DNA of 64,000 bases from JAVVHH01 sp965276815 (GCA_965276815.1 CBDIBE010000012.1:496001-560000), one strand, 5' to 3'. Counted from the stretch's first letter, positions 32,761 to 41,896 are shown. Notes: a model not told the origin generated them from the sequence alone. Translations and numbers: made by a program.

Positions 32761-33750
32761 ATGGCCAAGCTTCAGCTCGGAATTGCGGTCGGCGACTATG
32801 ACCGGATGCGGCCGTTGGTGGATGGGAGCGTGCAGATTGACGGCGTCGACGCGCAATACATGCTGCTGGACCCCGAGGAGATTTTCTTTCGCGCGTTTCG
32901 TCATGCGGATTTCGACATTTGCGAGCTGTCGCTGAGCAGCACGAGCGTGAAGACCGCGGCGGGCGACTGCCCTTATATCGGCGTGCCGGTCTTCCCTTCG
33001 CGCGCCTTCCGGCACACTTCTATTTATGTCCGCACCGACCGGATCAAGTCGCCGGAGGATTTGCGCGGCAAGCGGGTGGGCGTGCCGGAGTATCAGCTGA
33101 CGGCGAATGTCTGGGCGCGGATGATCCTCGAGGAGGATTTCGACCTGAAGCCGGCGGACATGACCTGGGTGCGCGGCGGCTACGAGCATCCTGGCCGGGT
33201 CGAGAAGATTTCGCTCAATTTGCCGGCGAATGTGCGGCTGGAGAGCATGCCGGAGGGTGCCACGATTTCCGGCGAGCTGGCCTCGGGGGCCATCGATGCC
33301 GTCATCGGCCCGCGCGCGCCGTCCTGCTTCGAGCGGGGTCATCGGCATGTCGGCTACTTGTTTCCGGACCCGGCGGAGGCGGCCAAGGAGTGGTATCGGC
33401 GCACCGGGTTGTTTCCGATCATGCATCTGCTGGGCATCAGGCGGAGCCTTGCCGAGCAGCATCCCTGGCTTGCGGCGGCGGTGTTCAAGGCGTTCGAGCG
33501 GTCGAAATCGGTGGCCTTGGCCAAGCTGGGCGACACGTCGGCGACGAAGGTGACCTTGCCGTTCGTCGAGGAGCATCTGCGCATGGTGCGAGCGCTGATG
33601 GGGGAGGATTTCTGGTCCTACGGCTTCGAGCCGAACCGGCACGTGCTGGAGCGCTTCCTGCGCCGGCATCACGCGGAGGGGCTTTCATCCCGCCTGCTTA
33701 CGCCGGAGGAACTGTTCCACCCGGCGGCGCTGGAGTCGCATAAGATCTGA
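32761..33750 (+). CDS. 4,5-dihydroxyphthalate decarboxylase-type protein
   Basis: A 329-residue protein of the periplasmic-binding-like fold that includes Pht5/OphC 4,5-dihydroxyphthalate decarboxylases. Blocks: LGIAVGDYDRMRPLVDG, DICELSLSSTSV, IYVRTDRIKSPEDLRGKRVGVPEY and LFPDPAEAAKEWYRRTGLFPIMH. No signal peptide is present, which favours a cytoplasmic enzyme over an ABC-binding protein. It would turn 4,5-dihydroxyphthalate into protocatechuate. TAGGAGG sits 6 bases before ATG 32761. It is convergent with the dehydrogenase and overlaps its 3' end by 53 bp. Confidence 0.82.
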   Translation: MAKLQLGIAVGDYDRMRPLVDGSVQIDGVDAQYMLLDPEEIFFRAFRHADFDICELSLSSTSVKTAAGDCPYIGVPVFPSRAFRHTSIYVRTDRIKSPEDLRGKRVGVPEYQLTANVWARMILEEDFDLKPADMTWVRGGYEHPGRVEKISLNLPANVRLESMPEGATISGELASGAIDAVIGPRAPSCFERGHRHVGYLFPDPAEAAKEWYRRTGLFPIMHLLGIRRSLAEQHPWLAAAVFKAFERSKSVALAKLGDTSATKVTLPFVEEHLRMVRALMGEDFWSYGFEPNRHVLERFLRRHHAEGLSSRLLTPEELFHPAALESHKI

Positions 33751-34933
33751 CACCGCACTGATGCTCCATCGCCAGCTCGCGCCCTTCGGTGGCGGAGCGG
33801 AGGATCGCGAGGCAGACCTCCATGGTCGCAAGGCCCCATGCTCCGGAATGGATTGGCGGGCGGCCGTGGACGACGGCGTCGTAGAGCTCATCGACCACCT
33901 CCGCGCGGGGTACGGCGGGCGGGGGCAGCGCGTCGAGCGTCTCGGTGTCATCGGCGTAGATGTGCACGCCGGCCGGCATCGGCCGCAAGTCTGCCGCGCC
34001 GCAGGAGACGAGCACGAAGCCAAAATGATTATGCGCGCCCGGACCGCTGTTCCCGGCTTGCGCGGCCGCGCTACTCGCTCCGTAGGCGCGGGTGTTCTTC
34101 AGCGCGGCTTCCGCCTCGGGCGAGGCGATTTGACGTAGCCGGGCGCGCGATTGTCCGTAATGGCGCGGTTCGCGGGACTGGCCGAACTCGCCCACCCAAC
34201 CGTTGAAGGCATCCGTGTCGAAATGGGCGTAGCCGCTGTAGGTCATGGTGGCGAAAGCGCCGTCCTCGAAGGTAAGCAAGGCGCTGTAGGCGCCCTCGGT
34301 CCGCCGCGCGCGGTCCCAAGCGCCGGTTGCCGCCCGCACGCTGCGCACTCGGCCGCCGCCCATCAGCCGCACGACATCCACCTGATGGGCCGCCTGGCTG
34401 AACACCACGCCGCCGCCTTGGGCGGTGTCGAGCTCCTCGGGGCGGCGCGGGCGGTAGAGAAAGTCGGTGAAGTTTAGCGCTGTTATCATCCGCACTGGCC
34501 CGAATCGCCCGGTCTCGATCAGCGCCCGAGTACGCAAATAGGGGAGATCGAAGCTGTGGCTGTGGCCGACGACCATTTGCACGCCGGCCCGGCGCACCTC
34601 ATCGATCATCGTCTGGCAGTCGTGTAGGGAGAGCGCCATCGGCTTTTCCACCAGCACGTGTTTGCCCGCGCGCGCGGCCAGGGTGACGTGCTCCTGGTGC
34701 AGTTGGTGCGGCGAGGCCACGTAGATCGCGTCGAGCTCTGGATCGCGGCACAGTTCGGCCACGCTCGCATAGCTGCGCGCGCCAAAGTCGCGCGCGAACT
34801 GCGCTGTCGCCTCGGGTCGCGGATCCGCGGCGGCGGTCAGGTGGAGTTTCGCGTGCTGCGCGAGTGTCGGCAGCATGAGCATGAACCCTCGCCCGAGCCC
34901 GGCGACGCCTAGGCGCAGCTTGCGATCCGTCAC
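33698..34933 (-). CDS. Gfo/Idh/MocA oxidoreductase, phthalate cis-dihydrodiol dehydrogenase type
   Basis: A 411-residue NAD(P)-dependent dehydrogenase: Rossmann motif LGVAGLGRGFML at residues 8-19, DAIYVASPHQLH near 70, and the catalytic-site EKPMALSLHDCQ near 97. The closest known role in this context is Pht4/OphB, oxidation of cis-4,5-dihydrodiol-phthalate to 4,5-dihydroxyphthalate, the step between the oxygenase and the decarboxylase. The C-terminal 53 bp overlap the decarboxylase 3' end on the opposite strand, so the last residues (PAPPGGTVPPA) may not be conserved. Confidence 0.82.
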   Translation of the reverse strand: MTDRKLRLGVAGLGRGFMLMLPTLAQHAKLHLTAAADPRPEATAQFARDFGARSYASVAELCRDPELDAIYVASPHQLHQEHVTLAARAGKHVLVEKPMALSLHDCQTMIDEVRRAGVQMVVGHSHSFDLPYLRTRALIETGRFGPVRMITALNFTDFLYRPRRPEELDTAQGGGVVFSQAAHQVDVVRLMGGGRVRSVRAATGAWDRARRTEGAYSALLTFEDGAFATMTYSGYAHFDTDAFNGWVGEFGQSREPRHYGQSRARLRQIASPEAEAALKNTRAYGASSAAAQAGNSGPGAHNHFGFVLVSCGAADLRPMPAGVHIYADDTETLDALPPPAVPRAEVVDELYDAVVHGRPPIHSGAWGLATMEVCLAILRSATEGRELAMEHQCGVRSYATPAPPGGTVPPA

Positions 34934-35271
34934 TTGGTCCCTCCATTTTGCGAAGCCGGCGGTTACCGGTTTGTAGGCTTATACCAAAGCTCAGAAAGGG
35001 TGACTCAACGCCGCGGCATGTCATCATTCGCGCAGGCGGATGATCCACGCCGTCTTATGTTGGACGGGCCAAAGGCGTGGATAGTCCGCCGCATTGAGCT
35101 CTGGTCTTATTCCCACCCGACTGCGCTATCGCCGGGCGGTCGGGGCACTTGGTTGAAGGGCGCGGTAGTTCCTGCTCCGGGCCGTGCTCGAATGAATGCC
35201 GGATGATTAATGCTATCAGGGATGAGGACAGATTGGACCTTGCCGCAGGTCGGGGTGATCGCTGCTGAGGC
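34934..35271. other. Intergenic region without recognisable gene
   Basis: About 340 bp between the dehydrogenase start and the merR remnant. Short frames show no family features. It should contain the dehydrogenase promoter (reading left). Confidence 0.45.
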
Positions 35272-35397
35272 ATGCGCATGGCTTTGATCGGCCAAAACTC
35301 TTATAACTCGGCAGTCTGCGATCCGGCCGCATCCGCATTCATGAACCATGCGCGACAACTCGGCCTCCAACGTCTCCAAGCGCGCAATGCGGCTGCG
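35272..35397 (-). pseudogene. C-terminal remnant of a MerR/CadR-type metal regulator
   Basis: On the minus strand this stretch reads RSRIARLETLEAELSRMV, then HECGCGRIADCRVIRVLADQSHAH, which is the dimerisation helix and metal-binding tail (Cys-Gly-Cys, ADC, His-rich end) of ZntR/CadR/PbrR-type MerR regulators. The DNA-binding N-terminal domain is absent; the sequence to its 5' side is the leader of the P-type ATPase. It is divergent from the ATPase, the usual arrangement, so the regulator has been lost by deletion of its 5' end. Confidence 0.7.
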
Positions 35398-35422
35398 TAC
35401 CACCACCCACAAGGGGGGCGCC

Positions 35423-37585
35423 ATGAATACGATCATTTTGCCGACGCCGGAGCACGCCGCGATGCGCTATCGGGTTGGCGGGATGGATTGCCCGAGCTGC
35501 GCCGGCAAGATCGAGGCGGCCATCAAACGCCTGGGGGGCACGGAGGGCATCCGGCTCGACTACCATAGTCAGACGCTCGCCTTCAGGCTGGACGAGGCCA
35601 TGACGACCCGCGGGGCGGTGGAAAACCAGATCCGATCCCTGGGCTATGAGGTGGACGCCATCGACGGGCCGTTGCTCGATCCCATGGGCGAAAGCTCCGT
35701 TGCAGATACGCCCGATGGGACCAGCGCCCGGCAGCCGTGGTGGCGCACGCGCAAGGCCCGGCCGCTCCTTGCGATCGGAATCCTGCTCGCCTTGGGGTAT
35801 GCCGTAGGCTGGCTCGCGCCGGAGACGGGCGGCTGGGCGGCGCTGCCCGCCGCTTTGCTGGGGCTGTCGTCGGCGGGCCGCCGGGCCATCGCCCTCGCGC
35901 GGGCCGGTTCGCCATTCAGCATCGAAATGCTGATGTCGATTGCGACGATTGGCGCCGTGTTGATCGGCGCTCCGGCGGAAGCCGCCGTGGTCGTGCTCCT
36001 GTTTACGGCGGGTGAGCTGATGGAGGGGGTGGCCGCAGGCCACGCGAGAGCCGGGATCGAGGCGTTGACCGCCCTGGCGCCCCGGACCGCCCTGCTGGTT
36101 GAAGGCGCGGCGATCTGCGAGGTGGCGGCCGGCTCCGTCCAAGTCGGACAAACGGTGCTGATCCGGCCGGGCGATCGGGCGCCCGTCGACGGAACGATCA
36201 CCGAGGGCGCATCCGAGCTGGACGAGAGCCCGGTCACGGGCGAGTCCGTTCCGATCGCAAAGCAGGAGGGCGACACGGTCATTGCCGGCAGCGTGAACGG
36301 CAGTGCGGTCTTGCGGGTCCGGGTCACGCGCGCCGCGTCCGACAACACCATTGCCCGCATCGTCCACCTGGTCGAGGAGGCCCAAGCCAGCCGGGCGCCG
36401 GTTGCCCGGTTCATCGAACGGTTCAGCGCGATCTACACGCCTGCCATGGTGGCGGTCGCGGTGCTGACGGTTCTCCTGCCGCCATTGGCGTTTGGAGCGG
36501 CGTGGGGCACTTGGCTCTATCGCGGGCTTGCGCTGCTGCTGATCGGCTGCCCCTGTGCGCTCGTCCTGTCGACGCCGGCGGCGATCACGGCCGGTATCGC
36601 GGCCGGGGCGCGGCGTGGGCTGCTGATCAAGGGCGGCGCGGCGCTGGAAATGATCGGACGGGTGCGCACGGTCGCCTTCGACAAGACGGGCACCCTGACG
36701 GTAGGCCGGCCGCAGGTTGTGGACGTGGTGGCGCTGTCCGGGTCTGAGCGGACGGTTGTGGCGCTTGCCGCCTCAGTCGAGAATGGATCGAGCCATCCCC
36801 TTGCTTGCGCTATCCTAGAGCGCGCTGCTGCGGACGCTATCCCGCTGCGGCCGGCGGCCAACGCGCGCGCAATCTCCGGTCACGCTGCGGTCGCCACCAT
36901 AACCGGCAAGCAGATCGCGGTCGGCTCGCCGCGCTATGCGGCGGACCAGATGCCGCTGCAGCCTGATGTAGCGCAGCAGGTTGCAACTCTGGAGGGGCAG
37001 GGCAAGACCGTGGTTGTGGTCCTGTCGGATGGCCGGCCGATCGGTTTGCTGGCGCTGCGTGACGAGCCTCGCGCCGATGCTGCGGCCGGGATCGCTGAGT
37101 TGCGCCGGCTTGGCGTCGGCGCGGTCATGCTGACGGGCGACAACCATCGGGCGGCGGCGGCGATCGGCACTCTCTTGGGGCTTGAAGCCCGGAGCGAACT
37201 GCTGCCTGAGGACAAGCTGCGCGAGGTTGCGGCACTCAGGGCCGAGGCGCCGGTGGCCATGGTGGGTGACGGCATCAACGACGCGCCTGCCATGGCGGCG
37301 GCCTCGATCGGCATCGCCATGGGTGGCGGGACCGACGTTGCGCTGGAAGCCGCCGATGCGGCGCTGCTGGGCGGCCGGGTCGGCGACGTGGCCGCGCTGG
37401 TGCGGCTGTCGCGCGCCACGATGGGCAACATCGGCCAGAACGTGGCTATCGCGCTCGGCCTCAAGGCGGTGTTCCTCGTCACGACCCTGGCCGGTGTGAC
37501 CGGCCTGTGGCCTGCAATCCTGGCGGACACCGGGGCGACGGTGATCGTGACCATGAACGCGCTGCGGCTCCTCCGGCACCGGTAA
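35423..37585 (+). CDS. zntA: Heavy-metal P-type ATPase (Zn/Cd/Pb exporter)
   Basis: A 720-residue P1B-ATPase. N-terminal HMA domain with GMDCPSCAGKIE (metal Cys pair) near residue 20; actuator TGES motif near 270; transmembrane CPC in LLIGCPCALVLSTPAAI near 380; phosphorylation site FDKTGTLT near 425; nucleotide-binding SSHPLA; hinge GDGINDAPA near 620. The CPC plus C-terminal features fit the ZntA group rather than copper pumps. AAGGGG precedes ATG 35423. It exports divalent toxic metals from the cytoplasm. Its normal MerR regulator upstream is a remnant, so expression control is probably altered. Confidence 0.92.
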   Translation: MNTIILPTPEHAAMRYRVGGMDCPSCAGKIEAAIKRLGGTEGIRLDYHSQTLAFRLDEAMTTRGAVENQIRSLGYEVDAIDGPLLDPMGESSVADTPDGTSARQPWWRTRKARPLLAIGILLALGYAVGWLAPETGGWAALPAALLGLSSAGRRAIALARAGSPFSIEMLMSIATIGAVLIGAPAEAAVVVLLFTAGELMEGVAAGHARAGIEALTALAPRTALLVEGAAICEVAAGSVQVGQTVLIRPGDRAPVDGTITEGASELDESPVTGESVPIAKQEGDTVIAGSVNGSAVLRVRVTRAASDNTIARIVHLVEEAQASRAPVARFIERFSAIYTPAMVAVAVLTVLLPPLAFGAAWGTWLYRGLALLLIGCPCALVLSTPAAITAGIAAGARRGLLIKGGAALEMIGRVRTVAFDKTGTLTVGRPQVVDVVALSGSERTVVALAASVENGSSHPLACAILERAAADAIPLRPAANARAISGHAAVATITGKQIAVGSPRYAADQMPLQPDVAQQVATLEGQGKTVVVVLSDGRPIGLLALRDEPRADAAAGIAELRRLGVGAVMLTGDNHRAAAAIGTLLGLEARSELLPEDKLREVAALRAEAPVAMVGDGINDAPAMAAASIGIAMGGGTDVALEAADAALLGGRVGDVAALVRLSRATMGNIGQNVAIALGLKAVFLVTTLAGVTGLWPAILADTGATVIVTMNALRLLRHR

Positions 37586-37726
37586 GCCTCACCGTCGCGC
37601 GCGGCAGGGCGGATTGGCGTTTCGTCCCGGCCTATCGGCTCGCTAGAAACCGCGAAAAAGCCTCGAGTGCCGCCGCTGACGCGTGATGCTCCATGGACAA
37701 TCGTCGACAACGACGAGGATCGCCGC

Positions 37727-38296
37727 AAGTTGGTCCGCTTCTCTAACCGCGAAGTAATTATCGCTCTGGCCTTAGCAGGGCTGGTCAACATGGCGATGCT
37801 GATGATGGCCGCCGGCGCATTCCACGCGGGCCATCCCGACGTGGCCGAGATCGAGTCGGCTTATCACACATTGACCCCACTGCTCGGCGTCGGCGCGGCG
37901 GGAATTTTCCTGCTCTATTTGATCGCCTCAGGCGTGTCGAGCTCCGTCGTGGGCACGATGGCGGGTCAGGTCATCATGCAAGGCTTTGTCGGCTTCCGTA
38001 TTCCGGTATGGGTGAGGCGTCTCGTCACGATGGTCCCGGCCTTCGTGGTGGTCGGGTTCGGGGTGGACTCGACCAATGCGCTCGTCATCAGCCAGGTCGT
38101 GCTCAGCTTCGCGCTTCCCATTCCGATGATCGCGCTCCTGCTCCTGACGCGCCGGCGGGACATCATGGGCCAGTTCGTCAACAGCCGGCTCGTCGGCATC
38201 GGCACGATTTTGGGCACGATCGTCGTGCTCACGCTCAACACCATCCTGATCCTGCAAACCCTGGGCATCGAAATACCGGGCCTGCCTGCGAGCTGA
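37727..38296 (+). pseudogene. C-terminal fragment of an Nramp-type Mn/divalent metal transporter (MntH)
   Basis: The stretch from KLVRFSNREVIIALALAGLVN through GHPDVAEIESAYHTLTPLLG and SSVVGTMAGQVIMQGFVGFRIP to the end TLGIEIPGLPAS is the C-terminal half of an Nramp transporter (about TM6-TM11). The N-terminal half carrying the metal-binding DPGN motif of TM1 is missing; upstream there is no matching sequence. The fragment itself is free of frameshifts, so the loss may be recent, but it cannot transport. It lies directly after the Zn/Cd exporter, a degraded metal-homeostasis patch. Confidence 0.82.
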
Positions 38297-38424
38297 TGCC
38301 GAAATGCAAGGAGCAGAAGTATGCAGTCCTTCCCTGACGTGTCGCGATCTGCCAAGCCGACGCCTTGCTCGCATGCTCGGGCGGCGGAGCCAGAGAGGGC
38401 GGACTCCGTCGCCTCGTCAAAGGG

Positions 38425-39453
38425 CTACTGCGTCGGGCCTTGCAGCTCGGGGAAAGACTGGACCATGCTGACTCCGAAGAGGGGCTTGTAGACGCCCTGG
38501 TGGCACGTGGCGCAGTTCAGCTTGGCCACGTCGCCAGTGGGGCCGAGCCGGTAGTTCGGGAACACGCCATGCAGCGAGTTGAGATAGTTCAGGTTCGCAT
38601 CTCGCACCATGCGGATGCCGTACCAGGCGGTCACGCGCTGCGGCGTGCTCTGCTCCCAGTTCTCGAAGGCGCGGCTGTTATGACAATACGTGCAGTTGAC
38701 CCCGAGCGACTGCGAGAAGTGGATCATCAGCGCGTACGTCCAATCTGTCTCCTTGATCGAGCTGTTGTCAGTCCCCGCCAAGGCCTGCATCGACTGCACC
38801 CGGATCGGGTGGTCCTGCTCGAGATACGGCGTGAACGGGTCGTATGGCAGGGACGTGTCGCCGATCTCCGGCGATGCCAGGTTCTTGCCCGTATTGGTCT
38901 CGGCCATACCATGGAAATTCGACGGGCCGGGGTTGTGGAACCAGATGTTGGACGGCACTGGCTGGCCGCGATGGCAGGTGTAGCAGGTTACGCCCACGTC
39001 TTGGACGTGGGTCTTCCAGTCGGAATTGATGTGCTGGACCATCTGGATCATACGGCGGGCGACGACCTTGGTGTAGACGCTGTCCTCGGCCATGTTGTTG
39101 GTGTTGTGGCAATAGGCGCAACCTTGGGTCGGGGCGACCCAGTTGGTGATCGAGGCCATCAGCCGGGTGAACTCGCCGACGCTGAGGTTCTGCAGCACCT
39201 GCACGTTCTTATAGACCTGCCCCGCCTTCGGCCCCGAAGCCGGCAATTGCGGCAGCGAGGCGGGGATCACGTTGGCGGCGATCGCCCGTTCAAGCACGCG
39301 CGGGTCGTAGTTGGTCTCCATCGCCACGCCGCGGTAACCGCGCTGGATGGTGTCGACCGGCGGCCGCTGGAAAGTCGAGATCATGGCGACCGTCATGAGC
39401 ACGGCGCCGCCGACGATGGCGCCGGTCAGCGCGGCGCCTGCACCGAGCTTCAT
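38425..39453 (-). CDS. pufC: Reaction-centre tetraheme cytochrome subunit (first set)
   Basis: A 342-residue PufC with four CxxCH heme sites: CAYCH (112), CYTCH (157), CTYCH (254) and CATCH (314). The N-terminus LGAGAALTGAIVGGAVLMTVAMI is an uncleaved membrane anchor without a lipobox Cys. It re-reduces the photo-oxidised special pair on the periplasmic side, taking electrons from a soluble carrier such as the HiPIP encoded at 62870. ATG 39453 overlaps the pufM stop (ATGA). Last gene of the long bchC-to-pufC unit. Confidence 0.95.
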   Translation of the reverse strand: MKLGAGAALTGAIVGGAVLMTVAMISTFQRPPVDTIQRGYRGVAMETNYDPRVLERAIAANVIPASLPQLPASGPKAGQVYKNVQVLQNLSVGEFTRLMASITNWVAPTQGCAYCHNTNNMAEDSVYTKVVARRMIQMVQHINSDWKTHVQDVGVTCYTCHRGQPVPSNIWFHNPGPSNFHGMAETNTGKNLASPEIGDTSLPYDPFTPYLEQDHPIRVQSMQALAGTDNSSIKETDWTYALMIHFSQSLGVNCTYCHNSRAFENWEQSTPQRVTAWYGIRMVRDANLNYLNSLHGVFPNYRLGPTGDVAKLNCATCHQGVYKPLFGVSMVQSFPELQGPTQ

Positions 39454-40427
39454 CACTGCACTCCCGAAGTAAGGGCTGGGTCGGCAACTGCGCCCCAGAC
39501 GGCGGGATAGTTCGGCGCCACGCCGTGCTTGACCGCCCAGAGATACCAATTGTCGACGACCGTGCCGGTCAGCAGGATGCCGATGCCGCCGACGAGCGGG
39601 GTGAGCACCGCGAACCACCAGGCCCAGCGATGGATCGACTCCGCCGTGGCGTTGAAGCCCATCGTCCAGCGCCAGAATAACGCGCCGCGCTCGAACGCCG
39701 TCCCGCGGTCGACGATCTGCTCGACCTCCCGCTCCGCCCCGAAGCGGCTCGTCGCCAGGACGGTGGCGCCATGCATGGCGAACAGCAGGGTCGATCCGTA
39801 GAGGAAGACGATCGAGAGCATGTGGAACGGGTTATAAAACAGATTGCCGTATCGCAGCGAGAACGACGCCGTCCAGTCCAGATGCGGGAAGATGCCGAAC
39901 GGTACCGCCTCGCACCAGCAGCCCATCAGCAGCGGACGGATGAAGCCCAGCACCAAATAGAGCCAGATTGCCGCGGCAAACGCCCAAGCGACATGGGTTC
40001 CGAGCCCCAAAGCCCGGGCCCGCGTGTAGATCCGCACCCACCAGAGCAGGATCGAGGCGGTCAGGAAGAACCCGGCCATCAGCCACCAGCCGCCCTCCGC
40101 CAAAGGCGGGAAGTGCAGCCCGTAAGCCGGCGCCGGCGGCTCGAGCGCCAGCCAGAACAATTGGCGGACGAACTGCACCGGGTCCCAGTTCACCGAGGCC
40201 CACATGTTGAGGCCGATGATCTCGAACGCGATGAAGCCGAACAGCAGGGACGCGACCCCGCTTACTCCGAGATAGATCGGACCGACCTGCGCGTCGCCGA
40301 GCACGCCAAAGAAATGCAGGAAGAATGGCTTGCCGGTTCGCGTCCAACTCGTGCTCGTCAGCGGCACGCCGGCATAGGCGGGTCCGCGGACCTGCACACG
40401 GGTAAAGATGTTTTGATATTGTGCCAT
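39453..40427 (-). CDS. pufM: Reaction-centre M subunit (first set)
   Basis: A 324-residue five-span M subunit starting MAQYQNIFTRVQVRGP. Key ligands are present: accessory BChl His in HLDWTASFSLRYGN, special-pair His in LFYNPFHMLSI, iron ligands His in LLFAMHG and SIHRW and the Glu in REVEQIVDRG. GGGAGG lies a few bases before ATG 40427. Sits 22 bp after pufL. It differs throughout from the second pufM at 52695 while keeping all cofactor residues, so both sets look functional. Confidence 0.96.
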   Translation of the reverse strand: MAQYQNIFTRVQVRGPAYAGVPLTSTSWTRTGKPFFLHFFGVLGDAQVGPIYLGVSGVASLLFGFIAFEIIGLNMWASVNWDPVQFVRQLFWLALEPPAPAYGLHFPPLAEGGWWLMAGFFLTASILLWWVRIYTRARALGLGTHVAWAFAAAIWLYLVLGFIRPLLMGCWCEAVPFGIFPHLDWTASFSLRYGNLFYNPFHMLSIVFLYGSTLLFAMHGATVLATSRFGAEREVEQIVDRGTAFERGALFWRWTMGFNATAESIHRWAWWFAVLTPLVGGIGILLTGTVVDNWYLWAVKHGVAPNYPAVWGAVADPALTSGVQ

Positions 40428-40449
40428 TTGTTCCTCCCCGTCGTGTTGC

Positions 40450-41277
40450 TCAGTGCGCCCAGATCGGCAGGTTCAGCCACCAGCCCCACCACTCCGGCCA
40501 GCCGCGGGTCCAGAACGGCCCTGAGATGATGATGCACACCGCGCTCCAGAACCCGGCTGACAGCGCGAGGAACAGGCCGAGCCGGTGAATGCCGAGCGTG
40601 CCGATCGACCAGCCGATCGTGTCGCGGAAGAAGGTGTTCTCGTGCTCGGCGGCCTTGACGAACTCGCCCTTCGGCGGGTTCGCCGCCGACAGTACCAATC
40701 CGCCATGCATCGAGAGCGCGAGGGTCGTGGTGAAGAAAAAACTCACCGCGATCATATGCGCCGGGTTGTAATGGAAGTGGAGGTACTGGTAGCCGGTGTT
40801 CGATACCCAATCGAGATGGCTTAGGATCCCGTAGGGGAAGCCATGACCCCAGGCGCCGAGCAGCACCGGCCGGATCACGACGAGCGAGATGTAGGCGAAG
40901 ATCGCGACGCTGAACGCCATCGGCACGTGGTAGCCCATGCCGAGCTTGCGGGCGATCTCGGCTTGCCGCAGCGCCCAGGAGCAGAAGGCGCCGATGGCGC
41001 AGATGGTGATCGCTTGCCACAGGCCGCCCTCGCGAAGCGGGGCAAAGCCCAGCCCGTATTTTAGGTCGGGCGGTGCGATGCTGATCTGCCAGATATTCCA
41101 GGTCGGCCCGATCGCGGCCCCGTAGACGATCAGCAGGGTACCGAGTGTGGCGAAGAAGATCGTCGTGACCCCGAAGAAGCCGACGTAGAACGGCCCGACC
41201 CAGAAGTCGAACAGATCGCCGCCGATCAAGGTGCCCCCCCTGGTGCGGTATTTCTCCTCGAACGTCAGCATCGACAT
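40450..41277 (-). CDS. pufL: Reaction-centre L subunit (first set)
   Basis: A 275-residue L subunit, start MSMLTFEEKYRTRGGTLIGG, end LPIWAH. The block HLDWVSNTGYQYLHFHYNPAHM holds the accessory and special-pair BChl histidines, and LSMHGG and GIHRLG hold the two iron ligands. Preceded by an intercistronic hairpin that probably stabilises pufL mRNA relative to the antenna genes. The C-terminus is shorter than that of the second copy, which adds an aromatic tail. Confidence 0.96.
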   Translation of the reverse strand: MSMLTFEEKYRTRGGTLIGGDLFDFWVGPFYVGFFGVTTIFFATLGTLLIVYGAAIGPTWNIWQISIAPPDLKYGLGFAPLREGGLWQAITICAIGAFCSWALRQAEIARKLGMGYHVPMAFSVAIFAYISLVVIRPVLLGAWGHGFPYGILSHLDWVSNTGYQYLHFHYNPAHMIAVSFFFTTTLALSMHGGLVLSAANPPKGEFVKAAEHENTFFRDTIGWSIGTLGIHRLGLFLALSAGFWSAVCIIISGPFWTRGWPEWWGWWLNLPIWAH

Positions 41278-41302
41278 GGTTGCAAACTCCGTATCAGAGA
41301 CG

Positions 41303-41340
41303 GTGGACGGGACCGGATTGAAAGCTCCGGCCCCGCCACC
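41303..41340 (-). promoter_or_regulatory. pufA-pufL intercistronic stem-loop
   Basis: GGTGG (41303-41307) with CCACC (41336-41340) and GGGACCGG (41309-41316) with CCGGCCCC (41327-41334) form an extended stem in the 75-bp gap between pufA and pufL. Hairpins here protect the upstream pufBA mRNA 3' end from degradation in Rhodobacter, giving excess antenna over reaction centre. Equivalent function is inferred. Confidence 0.6.
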
Positions 41341-41352
41341 ACGCTGGAAGCC

Positions 41353-41556
41353 TTACTTGGCTGCCGGTACCGCTGGCGCGGCACTGGGCATCGGCGCGAG
41401 ATTGGACAACGCGCCGGCCCGGCTCGGGCCGTCCAGCCAGTTGAACCGGGCCGTGCTGAGCAGGATGAAGTGAATCAACAGAGCCAGCACGAACAGGAAC
41501 GTGAAAAGCGCCACCAGCACCCGGCGCGGGTCGAACAACAGCCACATGCGCCACAT
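41353..41556 (-). CDS. pufA: LH1 antenna alpha polypeptide
   Basis: A 67-residue single-span protein, MWRMWLLFDPRRVLVALFTF, with the BChl-ligand histidine in ALLIHFILLSTARFNWL and a Pro/Ala-rich periplasmic tail of about 25 residues. GGGAGG is 8 bases before ATG 41556. Forms the LH1 ring around the reaction centre together with PufB. Only the first reaction-centre set has antenna genes. Confidence 0.93.
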   Translation of the reverse strand: MWRMWLLFDPRRVLVALFTFLFVLALLIHFILLSTARFNWLDGPSRAGALSNLAPMPSAAPAVPAAK

Positions 41557-41569
41557 GTTCGGAGCCTCC

Positions 41570-41794
41570 CTATGCCAAGAGCGATTTGACGGCGGCGACG
41601 CCGTCCATCAGTTGCGAGGTGGTGTAGCCGTTTGGCCCTGGCAGCCACGGCCGCCACCACCAAACCAGGATGTGGGCCACTACGGCGATCCCGACGAAGA
41701 CCAGGAAGCTGGTCACGAAGATCCCGTGGAACTCACGAGCCTCCGAGTCCGTCAGGCCCGACGTGGAGCCGGTTCGAAGTTGGACATCAGACAT
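41570..41794 (-). CDS. pufB: LH1 antenna beta polypeptide
   Basis: A 74-residue protein with the beta-type N-terminus GLTDSEAREFHGIF, the ligand histidine in GIAVVAHILVWWWRPWLPG, and a longer than usual C-terminal extension (GYTTSQLMDGVAAVKSLLA). GGAGG precedes ATG 41794. It lies 103 bp after bchZ, and the gap contains a GTTCGC/GCGAAC hairpin near 41851 which may mark an mRNA processing point between bch and puf messages. Confidence 0.92.
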   Translation of the reverse strand: MSDVQLRTGSTSGLTDSEAREFHGIFVTSFLVFVGIAVVAHILVWWWRPWLPGPNGYTTSQLMDGVAAVKSLLA

Positions 41795-41896
41795 TTTGGG
41801 GGTACCTCCAAATCCCTTGGGTCGCCGCGCCTACCCCGCGCGGCCGGGGTTCGCCGTGGCGAACGCTCGCCCCGGGCCTCCTCTGGCCGGGCCGGC

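Noticed and set aside
38322..38492. Short plus-strand frame with AAGGAG before ATG 38322
   Set aside because: It runs into the antisense of the pufC end, has no hydrophobic or family features, and lies behind the mntH fragment; the ribosome-site match is probably chance.
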